Origin: Sepiola atlantica
Lineage: Eukaryota; Mollusca; Cephalopoda; Sepiida; Sepiolidae
NCBI GenBank assembly: GCA_963556195.1
Contig: OY744525.1
Location: 30,637,269-30,701,268 of the forward strand
Reading direction: 5' to 3'
DNA: 64,000 bases
Part shown: piece by piece, positions 11,983 through 23,094 of the stretch
Layout of the letters: each line of letters opens with the position of its first letter
Numbering within the stretch: position 1 is the first letter of the stretch
Position numbers and translations under genes: made by a program
The notes under the pieces: generated by a model
What the model saw: the letters and a program-made list of their open reading frames with translations, nothing else
Databases searched by the model: none
Told to the model about the DNA's origin: nothing

Positions 11983-12938
11983 TATTGAGGGGCCCTGTAT
12001 TCTGAACACGTGTAAAGTTAGCTAGTATGGATTATGAACTGGGTGAAAGAAATAGGATAGAGTGCAAAAGAGATGCATAAATAATTTGGGACAAACAAAA
12101 ATGTCCCCACGCTGATTCATTCTGAGAATCATAACACGCTGGATGTGAGCTGACCGAGAGGAAAAACTCGGATCAAAAAGGTAAAACAAAAAGTGATTTT
12201 GAGATCTGTTATGACATTGGTTGAAGGGTCAAAAGGGCTGTGACATCAGAGATCCTTGGTGAGAAATTAGCTTTCTAGACAGTTCACCATGGAGGCGCGA
12301 TTTGGACAGACGTCCATAAACTGAGCTCTGCAATGCGTAGAGTCCGAGTGACATCGCCAGATATGGGCTAAGACGCAGAGCAAGATCCCGACGGCGGGAC
12401 ATGAATATAGCCGATTGCATCTGTCACATTACACAAACAGTATGACAGAAACACAGAGTGTGAATGAAGGAACCGACGAGTGGAAATCTCTCCGATTGAA
12501 GCGTGAAATAAAAGGATAGAATCTCTCTCAAAAATCTTGCCTTCGAGCGTTTTTATCTCCCGTGCATGAGGACAGAGTTTTGCACACAAGACAGGTACAG
12601 TGAGGCAGAAATATGTAAGGTAACTTTTTATATTGATTGAAAACGTAAGAACGATTTCAAACATGCTAAGGACATTATAAGCTTAAAGCCAGTATAAATT
12701 CTTAGGAACTATTGTTAAAATGTTAATTATTCTACATGTAATTGAACGCTAACTTTACCAAGAGGCCCGGCTGACGTTTTCTACTTTCGCAGTGTGTTTC
12801 GTGTTGTTTCGGATTTTGGTTGTGCTTCGAGAAACGTTGACCCCCGGGTCTTCGCATTATGAACTATACACATATATAGACTAAGATGTGTAAACATCGT
12901 TACAATATGATATAGTAAAACAAAAACTATAATTTCAC
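11983..12938. other. Unassigned part of the 4.9-kb insertion
   Basis: Two overlapping minus-strand frames (12229-12420 and 12368-12664) have no recognisable domain. The stretch 12.12-12.66 kb has a mixed base composition unlike its AT-rich flanks, so it is probably part of another mobile element. Confidence 0.35.
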
Positions 12939-13080
12939 ACTACTACTACTTCTACTACTACTACTACTACTACTAATAATAATAATAATAATAATCATAA
13001 TAATAATAATAATAATGATAATAATAATAAAAATATTAATAATATTAATTATTATTATTACCATTATTATTATCATTATT
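12939..13080. repeat. Compound (ACT)n(AAT)n(ATT)n microsatellite
   Basis: ACT array, then AAT with AATCAT and AATGAT interruptions, then ATTATT. It mirrors the array at 7977-8056. Immediately after it the upstream module of the gene family resumes. Confidence 0.95.
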
Positions 13081-13465
13081 TTTATTCTTCTAGTAGCAAT
13101 ACATTTTATTTTATTGCGTTTGTATTTATGACGACTTGGTCATTTTAAAGGCTATAAAGTATTTCAACGACTACAAATGTCAATGTTTAATCTATCCTCT
13201 CAATGAAATTAAAATATGTAATTAATGTTTTTTATTACAATTATATACGTTTTTTCACACACATGTCAATAGTCATGAGCATTTTTATTAACGAACATTG
13301 ACAGCTTAAAATATATAGTAACATCCTGATAAAACTGAACTAATTTAAATATGTTTTAACAGCAGAATTTGGATAGTCCTAATAAAAAAGGGCAGGTATG
13401 ATAAAGTTTCAAACAAAATACTACCTACTTACCTAGCTACGTTTGCAGATTGTGGAATCGACAAG
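13081..13465 (-). repeat. Upstream module of gene-family unit 1
   Basis: Matches the far-upstream flank of the other copies (24340-24715, 39835-40150, 61900-62285). Shared blocks include ACGACTACAAATG.CAATGTTTAA near 13170, TATACGTTTTT near 13243 and ACTACCTACTTACCTAGCTACG near 13420. It is separated from its gene remnant at 7.6-8.0 kb by the retrotransposon-bearing insertion. Confidence 0.65.
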
Positions 13466-13639
13466 TCGAATTTAAGTCCTTATATATTATGTTTATTAAC
13501 GAAAATTAATGTTCTTTTCTTTCATAGGTAAAAACACATTTGAAATTCTTCTACAATGAATCGTTATCTCTAGTCGTATATGATCGATTTGTTGTTATTG
13601 AAATAAAATTTAAAAAATATTTAAATAGAAAATAATCCA

Positions 13640-14150
13640 CACGTATTTTAATTGCCTTAACAAGAGAAACAGCTATTAAATTAAATAAACAGTATAGAAG
13701 AGATGCTTGTAAATGCGATTATAGGACATTGTTGGATAGTAATTATTGATAGGGCAGTTAAAATCCAGAAGTTTCTGAAGCATTATCTAGGTCAGCTATT
13801 ATAATTAAGAAAGAAATAGCACGGGAAGCTGCGAGTAAGATGAAGTATAGTAAAACTGGTGGGCCCTCTAATAATTTTGTTGAAGCCGGTAAGTAAAACA
13901 AGCATTGAAGCAATTACCCTAACCCTAAGTCTCGGAACTCACTATGATTGTGAATTGCTACAAAGGTTAAGGAGAAGCACGAAATAGAGATAAGTACAGT
14001 TGCTTACACTTGATTGATCGGATCCTTAAAGTGACTGAGATACTAATTGCAAATAAGTCAGATACTCAATTTGATTTTATCCTTGGCAACGTACCACATG
14101 TTCTATATTCATCATGAGACAAATGCAAGAGAATCATCTAGGTTAGAAGA
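13640..14150 (+). mobile_element. RTE-type LINE reverse transcriptase relic
   Basis: In broken plus-strand frames the sequence reads REAASKMKYSKTGGPS near 13819-13866, then VNCYKG near 13950, then LIDRILKVTEILIANK and FDFILGN near 14010-14090. These correspond in order to the KMK.GKA.GPSG, VN.YKGKGD and D...VTER...Q.GF.PG blocks at the start of RTE-like RTs. The rest is missing and stops are frequent. The short CCCTAACCCTAA at 13917 lies inside this relic and is unlikely to be telomeric. Confidence 0.65.
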
Positions 14151-15049
14151 AGATACTGCTACTTTGCTTATATGATCTGGTGAAATATAAATTGGCATAT
14201 TCTCTCGCAAGCAAACATCATACAATTCTTCAACAATATATGACACTAAGCAATAGTAAATTATCATTATAGATTCTTTTATGATTCTATATGAGAATTT
14301 AAAAAAATATATAATTATTATATGGGATACTAAAACCAATTCAATCTTATTGAAATTAAAGTTATCTAAATGAATACAAGTGAACATTTTGTTTTCATTT
14401 ATTACACCTATAGTACAATCAAAACGGGTTACTGTAATTTAAATCAATAACACAACATAAACTATTGCTATTCTCTATATATAATGCAGATTAACGATTA
14501 AAATAGAAAAAATTGACTGCCTGATTAGCGTAACTATTTTTAAACCCTTCATAATTAATTAATGTTTTGTACTATTAATTTGGAATTAGCTTGGCTTATG
14601 TTTGCTATTTATATGCAATAGTTTCGTCTATATGAACAGTAATTAATAAGATTTATTTAATAAATAAATAGGCAAATAACGAAATCACATTAAGTTTAAA
14701 CTATCAGCGCTCACCCATGTCCTTACTAAAGGTTATGGCTCGCTACGAGCGATGCATAACCAGGAAAAGAAATGGGGGGGGGAGAGGGTGGCTGTCTTGA
14801 TCGTTTTCTCTGTCTCTCTCTGCCCCTTTTCTCCCCCCCCCCTATTTTAGAATTTAAAGTGAGGGACATTTTAGTATATGAATTCAATGTAAAATACTCC
14901 TTATTTTTTCGAACCAGTTACAGAACATTCTATTTCGATATAGGAGTTAAATCCGCTCCGTTTCTTTTCGGGGGGGGGGGCGCATTTTTAGGTGATTATC
15001 GTATTTTTGCGTTCGTGGCAAACAGAATGTGTAACGTTCCCTAAAACAG
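14150..15049. other. No recognised gene
   Basis: AT-rich, with G and C homopolymers (8-11 nt near 14775, 14833 and 14971). The 90-codon frame at 14772-15044 is built around these runs and has no recognisable domain. Confidence 0.4.
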
Positions 15050-15105
15050 ATACAATGGTTCGGAAGTTAGTGAATATTTTACGTTATATATATATATATA
15101 TATAC

Positions 15106-15170
<65 letters not shown>

Positions 15171-15205
15171 AATGTATATACCGTAAAATATTCACCAATT
15201 GCCGA
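15050..15205. repeat. Inverted repeat flanking a (TA)n core
   Basis: About 33 bp at 15055-15085 (GAATATTTTACGTTATA) recur inverted at 15175-15205 (CCGTAAAATATTCACCAATT). Between them lie TA arrays with TTTATA and GTATA interruptions that are themselves symmetric. The whole can fold into one long hairpin. Confidence 0.8.
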
Positions 15206-15213
15206 AATTACAG

Positions 15214-15217
<4 letters not shown>

Positions 15218-15279
<62 letters not shown>
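15218..15279. repeat. (TA)n array
   Basis: Pure TA, about 31 units, just right of the hairpin repeat. Confidence 0.95.
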
Positions 15280-15283
<4 letters not shown>

Positions 15284-15730
15284 TATGATAATACAAATTT
15301 CAAATGTACAGTACAGGATGGTAATTTATTAAAAAGTTTTTATATTTAAAAGTATGCAATAGGATCACGTAGACCATGCACAGGATACCATTGATGAGAA
15401 CAGCTGCAGTCTTAAGCAACATCATCGAATGGAGAAACCAACACGCAATATACTACGAACGGTAACTAATCAAATGGAAGTTACGATAATAAGAACACAA
15501 ACCCACAGGAAGGGGACGATAACATAAGGACAAAGAACGGAAATGAACAGACATTTCATAAACTGACCCACCCCCTCGCGGAAGTTATGGCACAAGCTTC
15601 GGCTGATACCACACAAAATAGTAGTGGAATGCCGAGGATGATTGGAAGACCGAGGAGCGATAGCACTGACCATACCTTGTTTTTATGTCTTCTACATCTA
15701 CACTCTGTGCCTATATGAGGTTGTCATTAC

Positions 15731-16130
15731 CCTACACTCAGGAGAGCCGAATGCTCGAAACGACGTTGTATGTAGGTCAATATTAAAATATAATTTAATA
15801 TATTAAATAGCCTCTTAAAGTAGAATTATAAGCTAACACTGTCAGAGAGATTTTTAAAAATAGACATTCACTTAATTTTGAGTTCTATTTGACTGCCTGG
15901 ATGCTCACGCTCGCTGCTCACAACGTAAATATAACTTCATTTATTCGTTATCACGTGGCAACCGCCCATAGCCAAGGGGATGACGCGACCTCTTACATAT
16001 TAAAGCTGTCCATGTGAATCGGTTCGCGTCCCGTGACCGTCAGAAATGATCATTCCTCTACATTGAGGAGAGCCAAAAGCTCGAAACGACGTCGTATGTA
16101 GCTAAAATATTAAAATAAATTTAATATTAT
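15731..16130 (+). repeat. Pair of direct repeats around a tRNA-like segment
   Basis: 15731-15812 and 16056-16130 share CTACA.T.AGGAGAGCC.AA and GCTCGAAACGACGT.GTATGTAG, followed by a TTAAAATA-rich tail. The spacing is about 325 bp. The repeats may be the ends of one dispersed element; its class is not clear. The adjacent segment 15340-15700 has no recognisable protein. Confidence 0.7.
15965..16047 (+). repeat. tRNA-like (possible SINE head)
   Basis: TAGCCAAGGGGATGACGCG resembles a polymerase III A box, and GGTTCGCGTCCC, about 55 bp later, is close to the B-box consensus. No clean cloverleaf can be drawn, so this is more likely a SINE or tRNA pseudogene than a tRNA gene. Confidence 0.4.
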
Positions 16131-16172
16131 ATATGTAATACATATATATATTTATATGTATATATATATATA

Positions 16173-16196
16173 CAGGGTGCATCAGGTATATGAGAA
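16173..16196 (+). repeat. Left terminal inverted repeat of the mariner element
   Basis: Starts CAGGGTGCATCAGGTATATG directly after a TA dinucleotide. It pairs with the right end with one mismatch. Confidence 0.92.
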
Positions 16197-16264
16197 TCTC
16201 GCGTAATGTCGTTATTGTTACGTTATATTAATTATTTTTATTCTTTTTTTGCAGATAATGAAAA

Positions 16265-17314
16265 ATGGCAGATAATAATTTAACGGAACAAATGAAAAGA
16301 CAGGCTGTAATTGTCGCAATAAAAGCAGATCATAGCGATTTACAAATCGCACAATTTCTTAAAGTCGCCTGTTCTTTTGTTTATAAAGTTCGTAGGGAGT
16401 TAGAAGAAAATGATGGTGATTGTAAGCAGGTTGCTAAACGTAAAAAGCACGACCAACGGTCAGACAGGATTAGAACACCTGAATTTATTCATCAAGTTCA
16501 GAATATTATTGATGAGAGCCTCCAAAAGTCAATGAGGTCCATCGCAAAAGACCTGAATGTTTCAGAAGCCACAATTCGAAGGACTGTTCATGAAAATCTT
16601 CGTTACAAGTCTTATGTGATGAGGAGAGGCCAGTTTATGTCCGAGACCACCAAAGAGAATCGTTTGATAAGGTCCAAGAGGCTGTTAAACAAACTGAAAC
16701 ATCCTGTTGAGCAAGGCATGCTTTGGTTTTTCTCAGATGAGAAAAACTTTGATCAAGATCAAAAGGTAAACAGAAGGAATGACAGATGGCTGTGTAATGA
16801 CCCTTCCGAAGTTCCAACAGTCATGCATACAAAATTTCCTGCAACTGTTATGGTTTTGGGGGTTGTTAGCAACAAAGGACATGTGATGCCACCACACTTC
16901 TTTCGGCAAGAACTAAGAGTCACTTCTGCTGCTTACATTGAAGTCTTGGATACTGTTGTTAAGCCCTGGATCGATAGAGTAACAAATGGAAGGCCCTACA
17001 TCTTTCAACAAGACTCTGCACCAGCACATAAGGCTCAAAACACTCAGGAATGGTTGGCGGATCATTTTTATGATCACATCACTCCAAACTTGTGGCCTCT
17101 AAACTCTCCAGACCTGAATCCATTGGATTATTATGTGTGGGGCGTCGTGGAGAGAGATGTTAATAAACACCCCCACAACACTAAAGATTCTCTAAAAGCA
17201 TCCATTGTCAGAGTGATGGACAACATAGATGAGGACCATCTCAAGCGCGCTTGCAGTCGGTTTAGGTCTCGAATCGAAGCTGTCATTGAAGTAGAGGGGA
17301 ATTTCATTGAATGA
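16265..17314 (+). CDS. Mariner-family transposase, DD37D
   Basis: A 349-residue complete transposase, the usual length for the family. It would cut the element out and reinsert it at TA sites in the nucleus. The N-terminal roughly 110 residues hold two helix-turn-helix regions (DLQIAQFLKV and SMRSIAKDLNVSEATIRRTV). The RNase H-like catalytic core has Asp158 in FFSDEKNF, Asp250 in IFQQDSAPAH and Asp288 in SPDLNPLDYY. The last two are separated by 37 residues, so the signature is DD37D (maT-like) rather than classical mariner DD34D. The ATG at 16265 lies 92 bp inside the left repeat, and the frame has no stop or shift. An AATAAA at 17397 could serve the transcript. All catalytic residues are present, so activity is possible. 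Confidence 0.95.
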   Translation: MADNNLTEQMKRQAVIVAIKADHSDLQIAQFLKVACSFVYKVRRELEENDGDCKQVAKRKKHDQRSDRIRTPEFIHQVQNIIDESLQKSMRSIAKDLNVSEATIRRTVHENLRYKSYVMRRGQFMSETTKENRLIRSKRLLNKLKHPVEQGMLWFFSDEKNFDQDQKVNRRNDRWLCNDPSEVPTVMHTKFPATVMVLGVVSNKGHVMPPHFFRQELRVTSAAYIEVLDTVVKPWIDRVTNGRPYIFQQDSAPAHKAQNTQEWLADHFYDHITPNLWPLNSPDLNPLDYYVWGVVERDVNKHPHNTKDSLKASIVRVMDNIDEDHLKRACSRFRSRIEAVIEVEGNFIE

Positions 17315-17415
17315 AATTATTAAACAATACCTTAGCTTACATGTTTATATAATTGTTTTTGATTAAGAATATTTTTGTTTGATTTTTTTTATCATTTAAT
17401 AAAATGGAAAATATG

Positions 17416-17437
17416 TTCTCATATACCTGACGCACCC

Positions 17438-17439
<2 letters not shown>
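17416..17439 (-). repeat. Right terminal inverted repeat of the mariner element
   Basis: On the minus strand it begins CAGGGTGCGTCAGGTATATG. TA follows at 17440-17441. Confidence 0.92.
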
Positions 17440-17441
<2 letters not shown>

Positions 17442-17495
<54 letters not shown>

Positions 17496-17500
17496 GGTGT
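17442..17500. repeat. (TA)n(GT)n array
   Basis: Begins at the right target-site TA of the mariner element and runs into GTGTGGGTGTGTG. Confidence 0.9.
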
Positions 17501-18114
17501 GTGTATGCATATTAAATATTGATACATAAATTTACCCTCACTTTATCTTATGTTCGTTCTCTCCCCCTCCCGCCTACAACATTCCCTTATGCGACCTAGG
17601 TATTTAACCTGTCTGTTCTCTTGCTCCGATAACCAACTACATCATCCAATATACACGAGGCATGTTTCTTCCTCTTTCCTTATGGTTGAAATAAATCCTA
17701 CCGGAATCCAATATCCCCACATACTTTCCACAGTTAATATATTTTCTCCTACTACTACCATATTTTTAGCCCATGCCTCTTCTTCTCATAAGCGACTGTT
17801 TTACACTTACATTAGCCACGTTCACTCCTCCTACCTAATGATTTTTATAACTCCGACCGCTACCATTCACCCCACATACTTTCTACAGTTAACTCACTTT
17901 CTCTCACTCTCAATATTAAGCTCCTAATTTATCTGTTCATCTTTTTTAGTGTTTGTCCTCTTACTTCAGCTTTCACCCATAGTTTATATTGTGTGTTATT
18001 TTCTCTCGAACTATAACCTTAAAGACGTGTCAAAATTAAAACAAAACGGTGATGAATACATAAATGATATTTTTTGTTCATTTTCCAATCCCGTTGGTAT
18101 ATTAGTTTCATTTT

Positions 18115-18117
<3 letters not shown>
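17501..18117. other. Pyrimidine-rich stretch, no recognised gene
   Basis: A 125-codon plus-strand frame (17550-17927) is rich in Ser, His and Thr because of CT-rich DNA. It contains two imperfect copies of a YPTHFL/YPHILSTVN-type stretch, reflecting a DNA repeat (CCCACATACTTTC.ACAGTTAA near 17717 and 17871). No domain is seen. Confidence 0.4.
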
Positions 18118-18167
<50 letters not shown>

Positions 18168-18343
18168 AATTCTCGAAACACTTTTTCATGGTAAACAACC
18201 GGTGATCCCTCAAATAATGCTAGTAGCAAACTAATATGAAAACTGTAAAAGTTAAATGGACTTACATGAGTTATTTTCCACTGAACGACTTGGGACTTAA
18301 GGTTTCTTTTTTTAACATCATTTTAATGGTTGAGAAACTTCCA

Positions 18344-18401
<58 letters not shown>
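18118..18401. repeat. Two (TA)n arrays (18118-18165 and 18350-18401)
   Basis: Pure TA tracts of about 24 and 26 units. The 180 bp between them has no recognised feature. Confidence 0.95.
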
Positions 18402-18404
<3 letters not shown>

Positions 18405-18477
18405 TATTTATAACCTACATACATCGATGTCTCATGCTAACGCAATCTTCAGTACAGGAAGTTAATTCTCAACAGTC

Positions 18478-18550
18478 AGCGGGCTCGAACTCCGATCACA
18501 AATCGTCACTGATTCGCAGTCAAGAGCGTAAACCCCTCGGCCATAAGGAA
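18478..18550 (-). repeat. tRNA-derived SINE-like segment
   Basis: On the minus strand it reads TGGCCGAGGGGTTTACGCTC (A-box-like) and, about 45 bp further, GGAGTTCGAGCCCG (B-box-like). This is the layout of a class II tRNA or a SINE head derived from one. The acceptor stem does not pair well and (TA)n follows, so a pseudo-tRNA or SINE is more likely than a functional tRNA. Confidence 0.5.
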
Positions 18551-18584
18551 TTAGGTAATAACTAAAGAGGAATTTAACTTTGTA

Positions 18585-18640
18585 AGTAGCGAGTAGTGAA
18601 AGTGATCAACAAACTGTGTTTGGATTTTGCATTGGAGTAT
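18585..18640. repeat. Dispersed repeat copy, pair with 59398-59455
   Basis: GCGA.AGTGAAAGTGATC followed by AACAAACTGTGTT.GGAT occurs here and at 59415-59452. In both places (TA)n tracts follow within 60 bp. Confidence 0.6.
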
Positions 18641-18647
18641 GAATTAG

Positions 18648-18963
18648 GTATATATATATATAATCAACGAAGAAATGCTTAATATGCATATATACACATA
18701 TATGCATGTATATATATACATATATGCATATGTATGTATATATATACATACATATACATATATATATTAATATTCATATATATACATATATATACATATA
18801 TATATATATATACGTATATATACATATATACGCATATATATGCATGTATATAACAATATAATTATATATATATGTATATACATATATGCATATGTATATT
18901 CATACATATATACATACATATATATATATATGTATACGTACATATATCTGCACACATAGATAT

Positions 18964-18994
<31 letters not shown>

Positions 18995-19009
18995 TATAAG
19001 TATTGTGCA

Positions 19010-19047
<38 letters not shown>
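18648..19047. repeat. Long compound TATA/CATA microsatellite
   Basis: About 400 bp of TA mixed with ATGCATATA, ACATATA and GTATA variants. It gives low-complexity frames on both strands, none coding. Confidence 0.95.
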
Positions 19048-19050
<3 letters not shown>

Positions 19051-19678
19051 GTATACATACGTATGTAGTAGTATTTAAATAACGTGCGAGATAAACGAAG
19101 AAGGAACTCTCCTATTCATACTCTACGAATTTGCACCAGACATCAGAGTTAAGACAACGACTACAAAAGTGGTGAAAAGAGAAAACACTGTAGTCTTAAA
19201 TTATACTGAAACTCTCAGGTTTGGTAGAAATTAATCCTCGAACACAACAGTTTTGAATCACATTTATGCCAACGTAGGAAGACAAACATAAATATACGAA
19301 GCGATTACACTTCATGTATAAAGTTATAGTACAATTTCTCTTCAAAAATCATCATATGATTTAACTGTTAGAAAATGTCTAAAATATAAGGGTTAAGTTG
19401 AAGTTGTTATGAGAGAAAATACTTTACTTTCTTGATTTTTTCGAAAAGTGTAACTGTTTTTTCCATCATTTTTTACCGGACGAGTACTTTATTATACCAA
19501 TAATGACGAGACAGTGTGTTTATATGAAAAAGACTATATTTAAGTATGCAATAACACGAAGACAAAATCACAGGAAACATGTTTCGTAAGAGCCAATTAT
19601 TACACCAGTTAATTAATGCGAAATAAGATAATTAGCTATAGCTGCCAACAAGAAATATGTAATCAAATATTAATGATA
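19048..19678. other. No recognised gene
   Basis: A block at 19490-19580 (AATAATGACGAGACAG... then TTTAAGTATGCAATAAC) resembles diverged copies near 22561 and 57361, suggesting a shared repeat. Confidence 0.4.
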
Positions 19679-19681
19679 CTA

Positions 19682-19764
<83 letters not shown>
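19679..19764. repeat. (TA)n array
   Basis: About 43 TA units with one CATA interruption, 30 bp before the first SINE-like copy. Confidence 0.95.
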
Positions 19765-19767
<3 letters not shown>

Positions 19768-19794
19768 CCTTTCAAAAATCGAAAAAATTAAGAC

Positions 19795-20275
19795 AGCTGC
19801 CTTTAAATAATATTGATCACTCGCTGATTTACCGTGTTGTTGACAATGGAAATATGGCCCAATACGTTAGAATTTAAGTATAAACTATAACCAGTGTTCG
19901 GGGGTTGGAATCCGGCGAACGGCGTGAATAACTCTTCTCGACACAGGATAAACCGTATACGCATGTAGATGAAAAAAAAACAAATTATAATTAATGATGT
20001 GTCGTCCCCAAACTAGGATCGGCTCTGTAGCGAGTACTATGAACACACCCGTCAGCAATTTTTCTTTCAAAAGTAAGGCGGCTGCTTTTAAATTAGATTA
20101 CTCTCTCGCAGGTTGACTGAGTTGTTGATAATTGCCGTGTGGGCTGAGACGTTGCAATTCAAACTTGATATATAACTCGTGTTTCGGGGTTTGAGCCCGG
20201 CGACCTGTTTGAATAACTATTCTCTACATTGACGATTCCCTTAAGGATGAAACGTATACGTATGCACATAAAAAT
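19795..20275 (+). repeat. Tandem pair of tRNA-like SINE copies
   Basis: Two related units begin at about 19795 and 20083 (GCTGC.TTTAAAT...). Each has an A-box-like GGGCTGAGACG / GGCCCAATACG and a B-box-like GGGGTTTGAGCCCGGCGA / GGGGGTTGGAATCCGGCGA. Each ends in GATGAAACGTATACG- or GATAAACCGTATACG-type sequence. The period is about 288 bp. The second copy has the better boxes. Confidence 0.6.
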
Positions 20276-20280
20276 TAACA

Positions 20281-20589
<309 letters not shown>

Positions 20590-20963
20590 GTGTCGTGAAT
20601 CTAAATGTCTTAAGTGTATAGGAATATATAAATATACGTGTAATTTTCAACAGGTTTTCTTGTACGTATGGCTTCTTGTTTAATTCTCTATTAAAAATGA
20701 TCCACGGACTATCCCATCATTGGAAGTGCATAGAATGAACTCCTGAACTGTTTCATACATCTTAATGTTAATTGAAATATTTTTGTAATTAACTATTAAA
20801 CGTTTTTTTATTTTTTATCAATGCACTTTTGATAAGTGTGTAAATCATAAAACTGCATAACGACTCCCATGTAATATGTATTGATGTTATAAACATATAT
20901 CGGAAATGTTACTGATCCCTTTGTCTTAGCAAGCTCAACTGTTTTTGTCTGATAACAATGTCC

Positions 20964-20965
20964 TG

Positions 20966-21032
<67 letters not shown>
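20964..21032. repeat. (TA)n array
   Basis: Directly abuts the end of the Penelope-like fragment that starts at 21036. Confidence 0.95.
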
Positions 21033-21035
<3 letters not shown>

Positions 21036-21037
<2 letters not shown>

Positions 21038-21531
21038 TGAAGAGAAATTATTTATTACTCATAATGAATTAAGAAATTCAAAAAGATGAAAGAGCAGCTG
21101 ACCGGTTTCGTACCTCGCTCAACAGAGCAAAATATCGAGGTAATGTATAACAAATATTTTTAAAAAGATGCTATAAGAATTATAGCGAGTGGAAGGGGTA
21201 AAAAAAGGAAAAGAAGTTCAATCAAATAGAAACAACATTAAGCCCGAGGAGATTTGCTCTTTGCTTGCAAAGAGAAAGTCTCAAGGACTAAATATAAATT
21301 GTTTCTAGGATCTTCAGATGATAAGGAATGGAGAATAAGTCGACACTGAATTTAGAGGCACATGTGCGGTTATTTATGAGATGTTGACCTATCGACGAAC
21401 CATAAGTACTATTCAAAACTTCAGTTGGAGAATAATTTGCATTGCGAATTTTTGTGGGCACGTGTTGTTTGACCCGGATGTCCAATCTTTGTGACGTAAC
21501 CTCAACGTAGTGCATACTGCAACTACATTTT

Positions 21532-21540
<9 letters not shown>
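21036..21540 (-). mobile_element. Penelope-like element fragment (GIY-YIG end)
   Basis: A minus-strand fragment bounded by (TA)n on both sides. The coding trace at 21288-21536 is the C-terminal GIY-YIG region, and 21036-21120 is a terminal sequence (GCAGCTGACCGGTTTCGTACC) also present at both ends of the related fragment at 27541-27985. No RT part remains. Confidence 0.75.
21288..21536 (-). pseudogene. Penelope GIY-YIG endonuclease remnant
   Basis: An 82-codon frame starting within the nuclease: KCSCSMHYVEVTSQRLDIRVKQH corresponds to the C.C...YVG.T...L..R..QH half of Penelope GIY-YIG domains, here with VEVTS in place of VG.T. After it comes SSIGQHLINNRTCAS, and the frame ends in PYHLKILETIYI, the typical tail. 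The GIY strand is missing, cut off by the (TA)n array, so it cannot work. Confidence 0.7.

Positions 21541-21627
<87 letters not shown>
21534..21627. repeat. (TA)n array
   Basis: Two TA tracts joined by TTTATA, touching the 5' side of the Penelope fragment. Confidence 0.95.
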
Positions 21628-21630
<3 letters not shown>

Positions 21631-21885
21631 CATGAGCCGTAAAACGACAAAACACATGCCCGTGGATAATTATATATTATAAATATAGACGCTCCCCCTA
21701 TGGGGGCATCACACTGGTGAAAGGGAGCAACCTTTCCCTCTTGGCATTTATCGAATATTTATTTTTGTTTGATTTTAATACAAAAAAGACCATCAGCAAA
21801 ATTGAAAAAATAGAAAAATTATAATTAAACAGACGAATTCTGTTATTTTAACTATGTTTGCATACAAGATAGAATGCTGCCTAAA

Positions 21886-21888
<3 letters not shown>

Positions 21889-21928
<40 letters not shown>

Positions 21929-22143
21929 CATAAACAATATTGTAGTCTACGCCAATAAACCAACATTTCGATGCTGTAGCATCTCTTGAAAGACTATACG
22001 ATAGCGTCGACACTTTGTTTAATTGACTTAGACTATCATATAGTGTATGTAATTGTATAAATGCTCTACTTTTTGGGGCAGGTTTTTAAATACTGGTGTT
22101 ATGTTCATCTTATTAACAGATTTGAACTTGATTAATTAAATAA

Positions 22144-22205
<62 letters not shown>
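21889..22205. repeat. (TA)n arrays (21889-21921 and 22149-22205)
   Basis: The segment between them contains ACATTTCGATGCTGTAGCATC, a short inverted repeat (GATGCTGTAGCATC), and no gene. Confidence 0.9.
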
Positions 22206-22207
<2 letters not shown>

Positions 22208-22429
22208 CCATATCTAAAAAATGTCCGTTATATATACTCATCAGAAAATGGTAAAGTAACAAAAATAAGATGAATATATTCAAATATAACGAAAGTCATA
22301 TTTACAAATGTCGCATGGGAAATCACTTGAAAAGATGGGGATGTATTCGACAAAACATGTAATCATCTGAATGTTGTGAGTAAATAACCTTTGCCGTTTT
22401 TCATCAATACAACATACAACATAAATTCT

Positions 22430-22640
22430 GTGATGTAAATAATGCATGTTAAATAAATATTGGTATACAAAAGTGCTATTTATTTTATCAATACTTACTT
22501 GATTTATTCGAAATAGGTTACCTTTCTCTTCATCTCAATCGGAACAGGTACTTTTGGTATAAAAATAATGACGTGAGAAAATATTGATGTTAATCAGGCT
22601 TTATTCAAGTATACAATTGCAGGAAGAAAAAGAAACGTGA
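22430..22640. repeat. Copy of the dispersed about 175-bp repeat
   Basis: AATACTTACTTGATTTATTCGAAATAGG...TTTCTCTTCATCTCA resembles 36896-36990 (AATACTTACATGATCTATTCGAAG) and 46432-46490 (AATACTTACTTCATTTGGTC...TTTCTCCTCATTTCT). It lies downstream of the gene at 23347, as the other copies lie near other family members. Confidence 0.5.
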
Positions 22641-23094
22641 CATATTTAAAATCACTTCTTGTCTGTTCGTTATGTGTTTTTATAATACAAAAGGTAAAAA
22701 TGTTACGATACAGATGGACAAGATTATAAAGAAACACATAATTGTTCTTATTTTACTGTTAGTCAATATCTGTGAATATATGTGCGTGAATGTATGCGTG
22801 TATGTACATTTGGTTTTGTCAGTATGTAAAGGTGCATCTAAATAAACTGTTACATTAATTTTTTTAATAAAAAATAGATGTCATTTTTTCTTTAACGCTC
22901 ACCAATATTTGTTTATGCTATCCCGTTTGTACTTTTTCCGTCTTGACTTTGAGTTTCTATCCGAGCGCAGATTTATTCTTTCGGATGAATTATCTGTGTG
23001 TTAATTAATATAAGGATAAAACATGTGTACGCCCGTATTTTGTAGATCCATTTATATAAACAGTAATAAGTCAATATATGAATAATCTTTTGTC
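22641..23094. other. No recognised gene
   Basis: AT-rich 3' flank of gene-family unit 2, with no coding signal. Confidence 0.4.

Larger units (their letters stand above)
16173..17439 (+). mobile_element. Intact mariner-family (maT-like, DD37D) transposon
   Basis: The 24-bp terminal inverted repeats CAGGGTGC(A/G)TCAGGTATA... at 16173-16196 and 17416-17439 differ at one base. The element is 1267 bp long and flanked by TA on both sides, the usual Tc1/mariner target duplication. It sits in (TA)n-rich DNA. A single uninterrupted transposase frame fills it. Matched ends and an open frame suggest recent insertion. Confidence 0.93.

Noticed and set aside
13917..13928. CCCTAACCCTAA as a telomere-type repeat
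   Set aside because: Only two units, lying inside an RTE-type RT relic where the surrounding sequence explains it.
14772..15044. 90-codon frame starting MGGGEGG
   Set aside because: Built around G and C homopolymer runs. Nothing recognisable in it.
18478..20200. Possible functional tRNA genes (A- and B-box-like sequences)
   Set aside because: No complete cloverleaf with paired acceptor stem could be drawn. Spacing and decay suit SINEs or tRNA pseudogenes.
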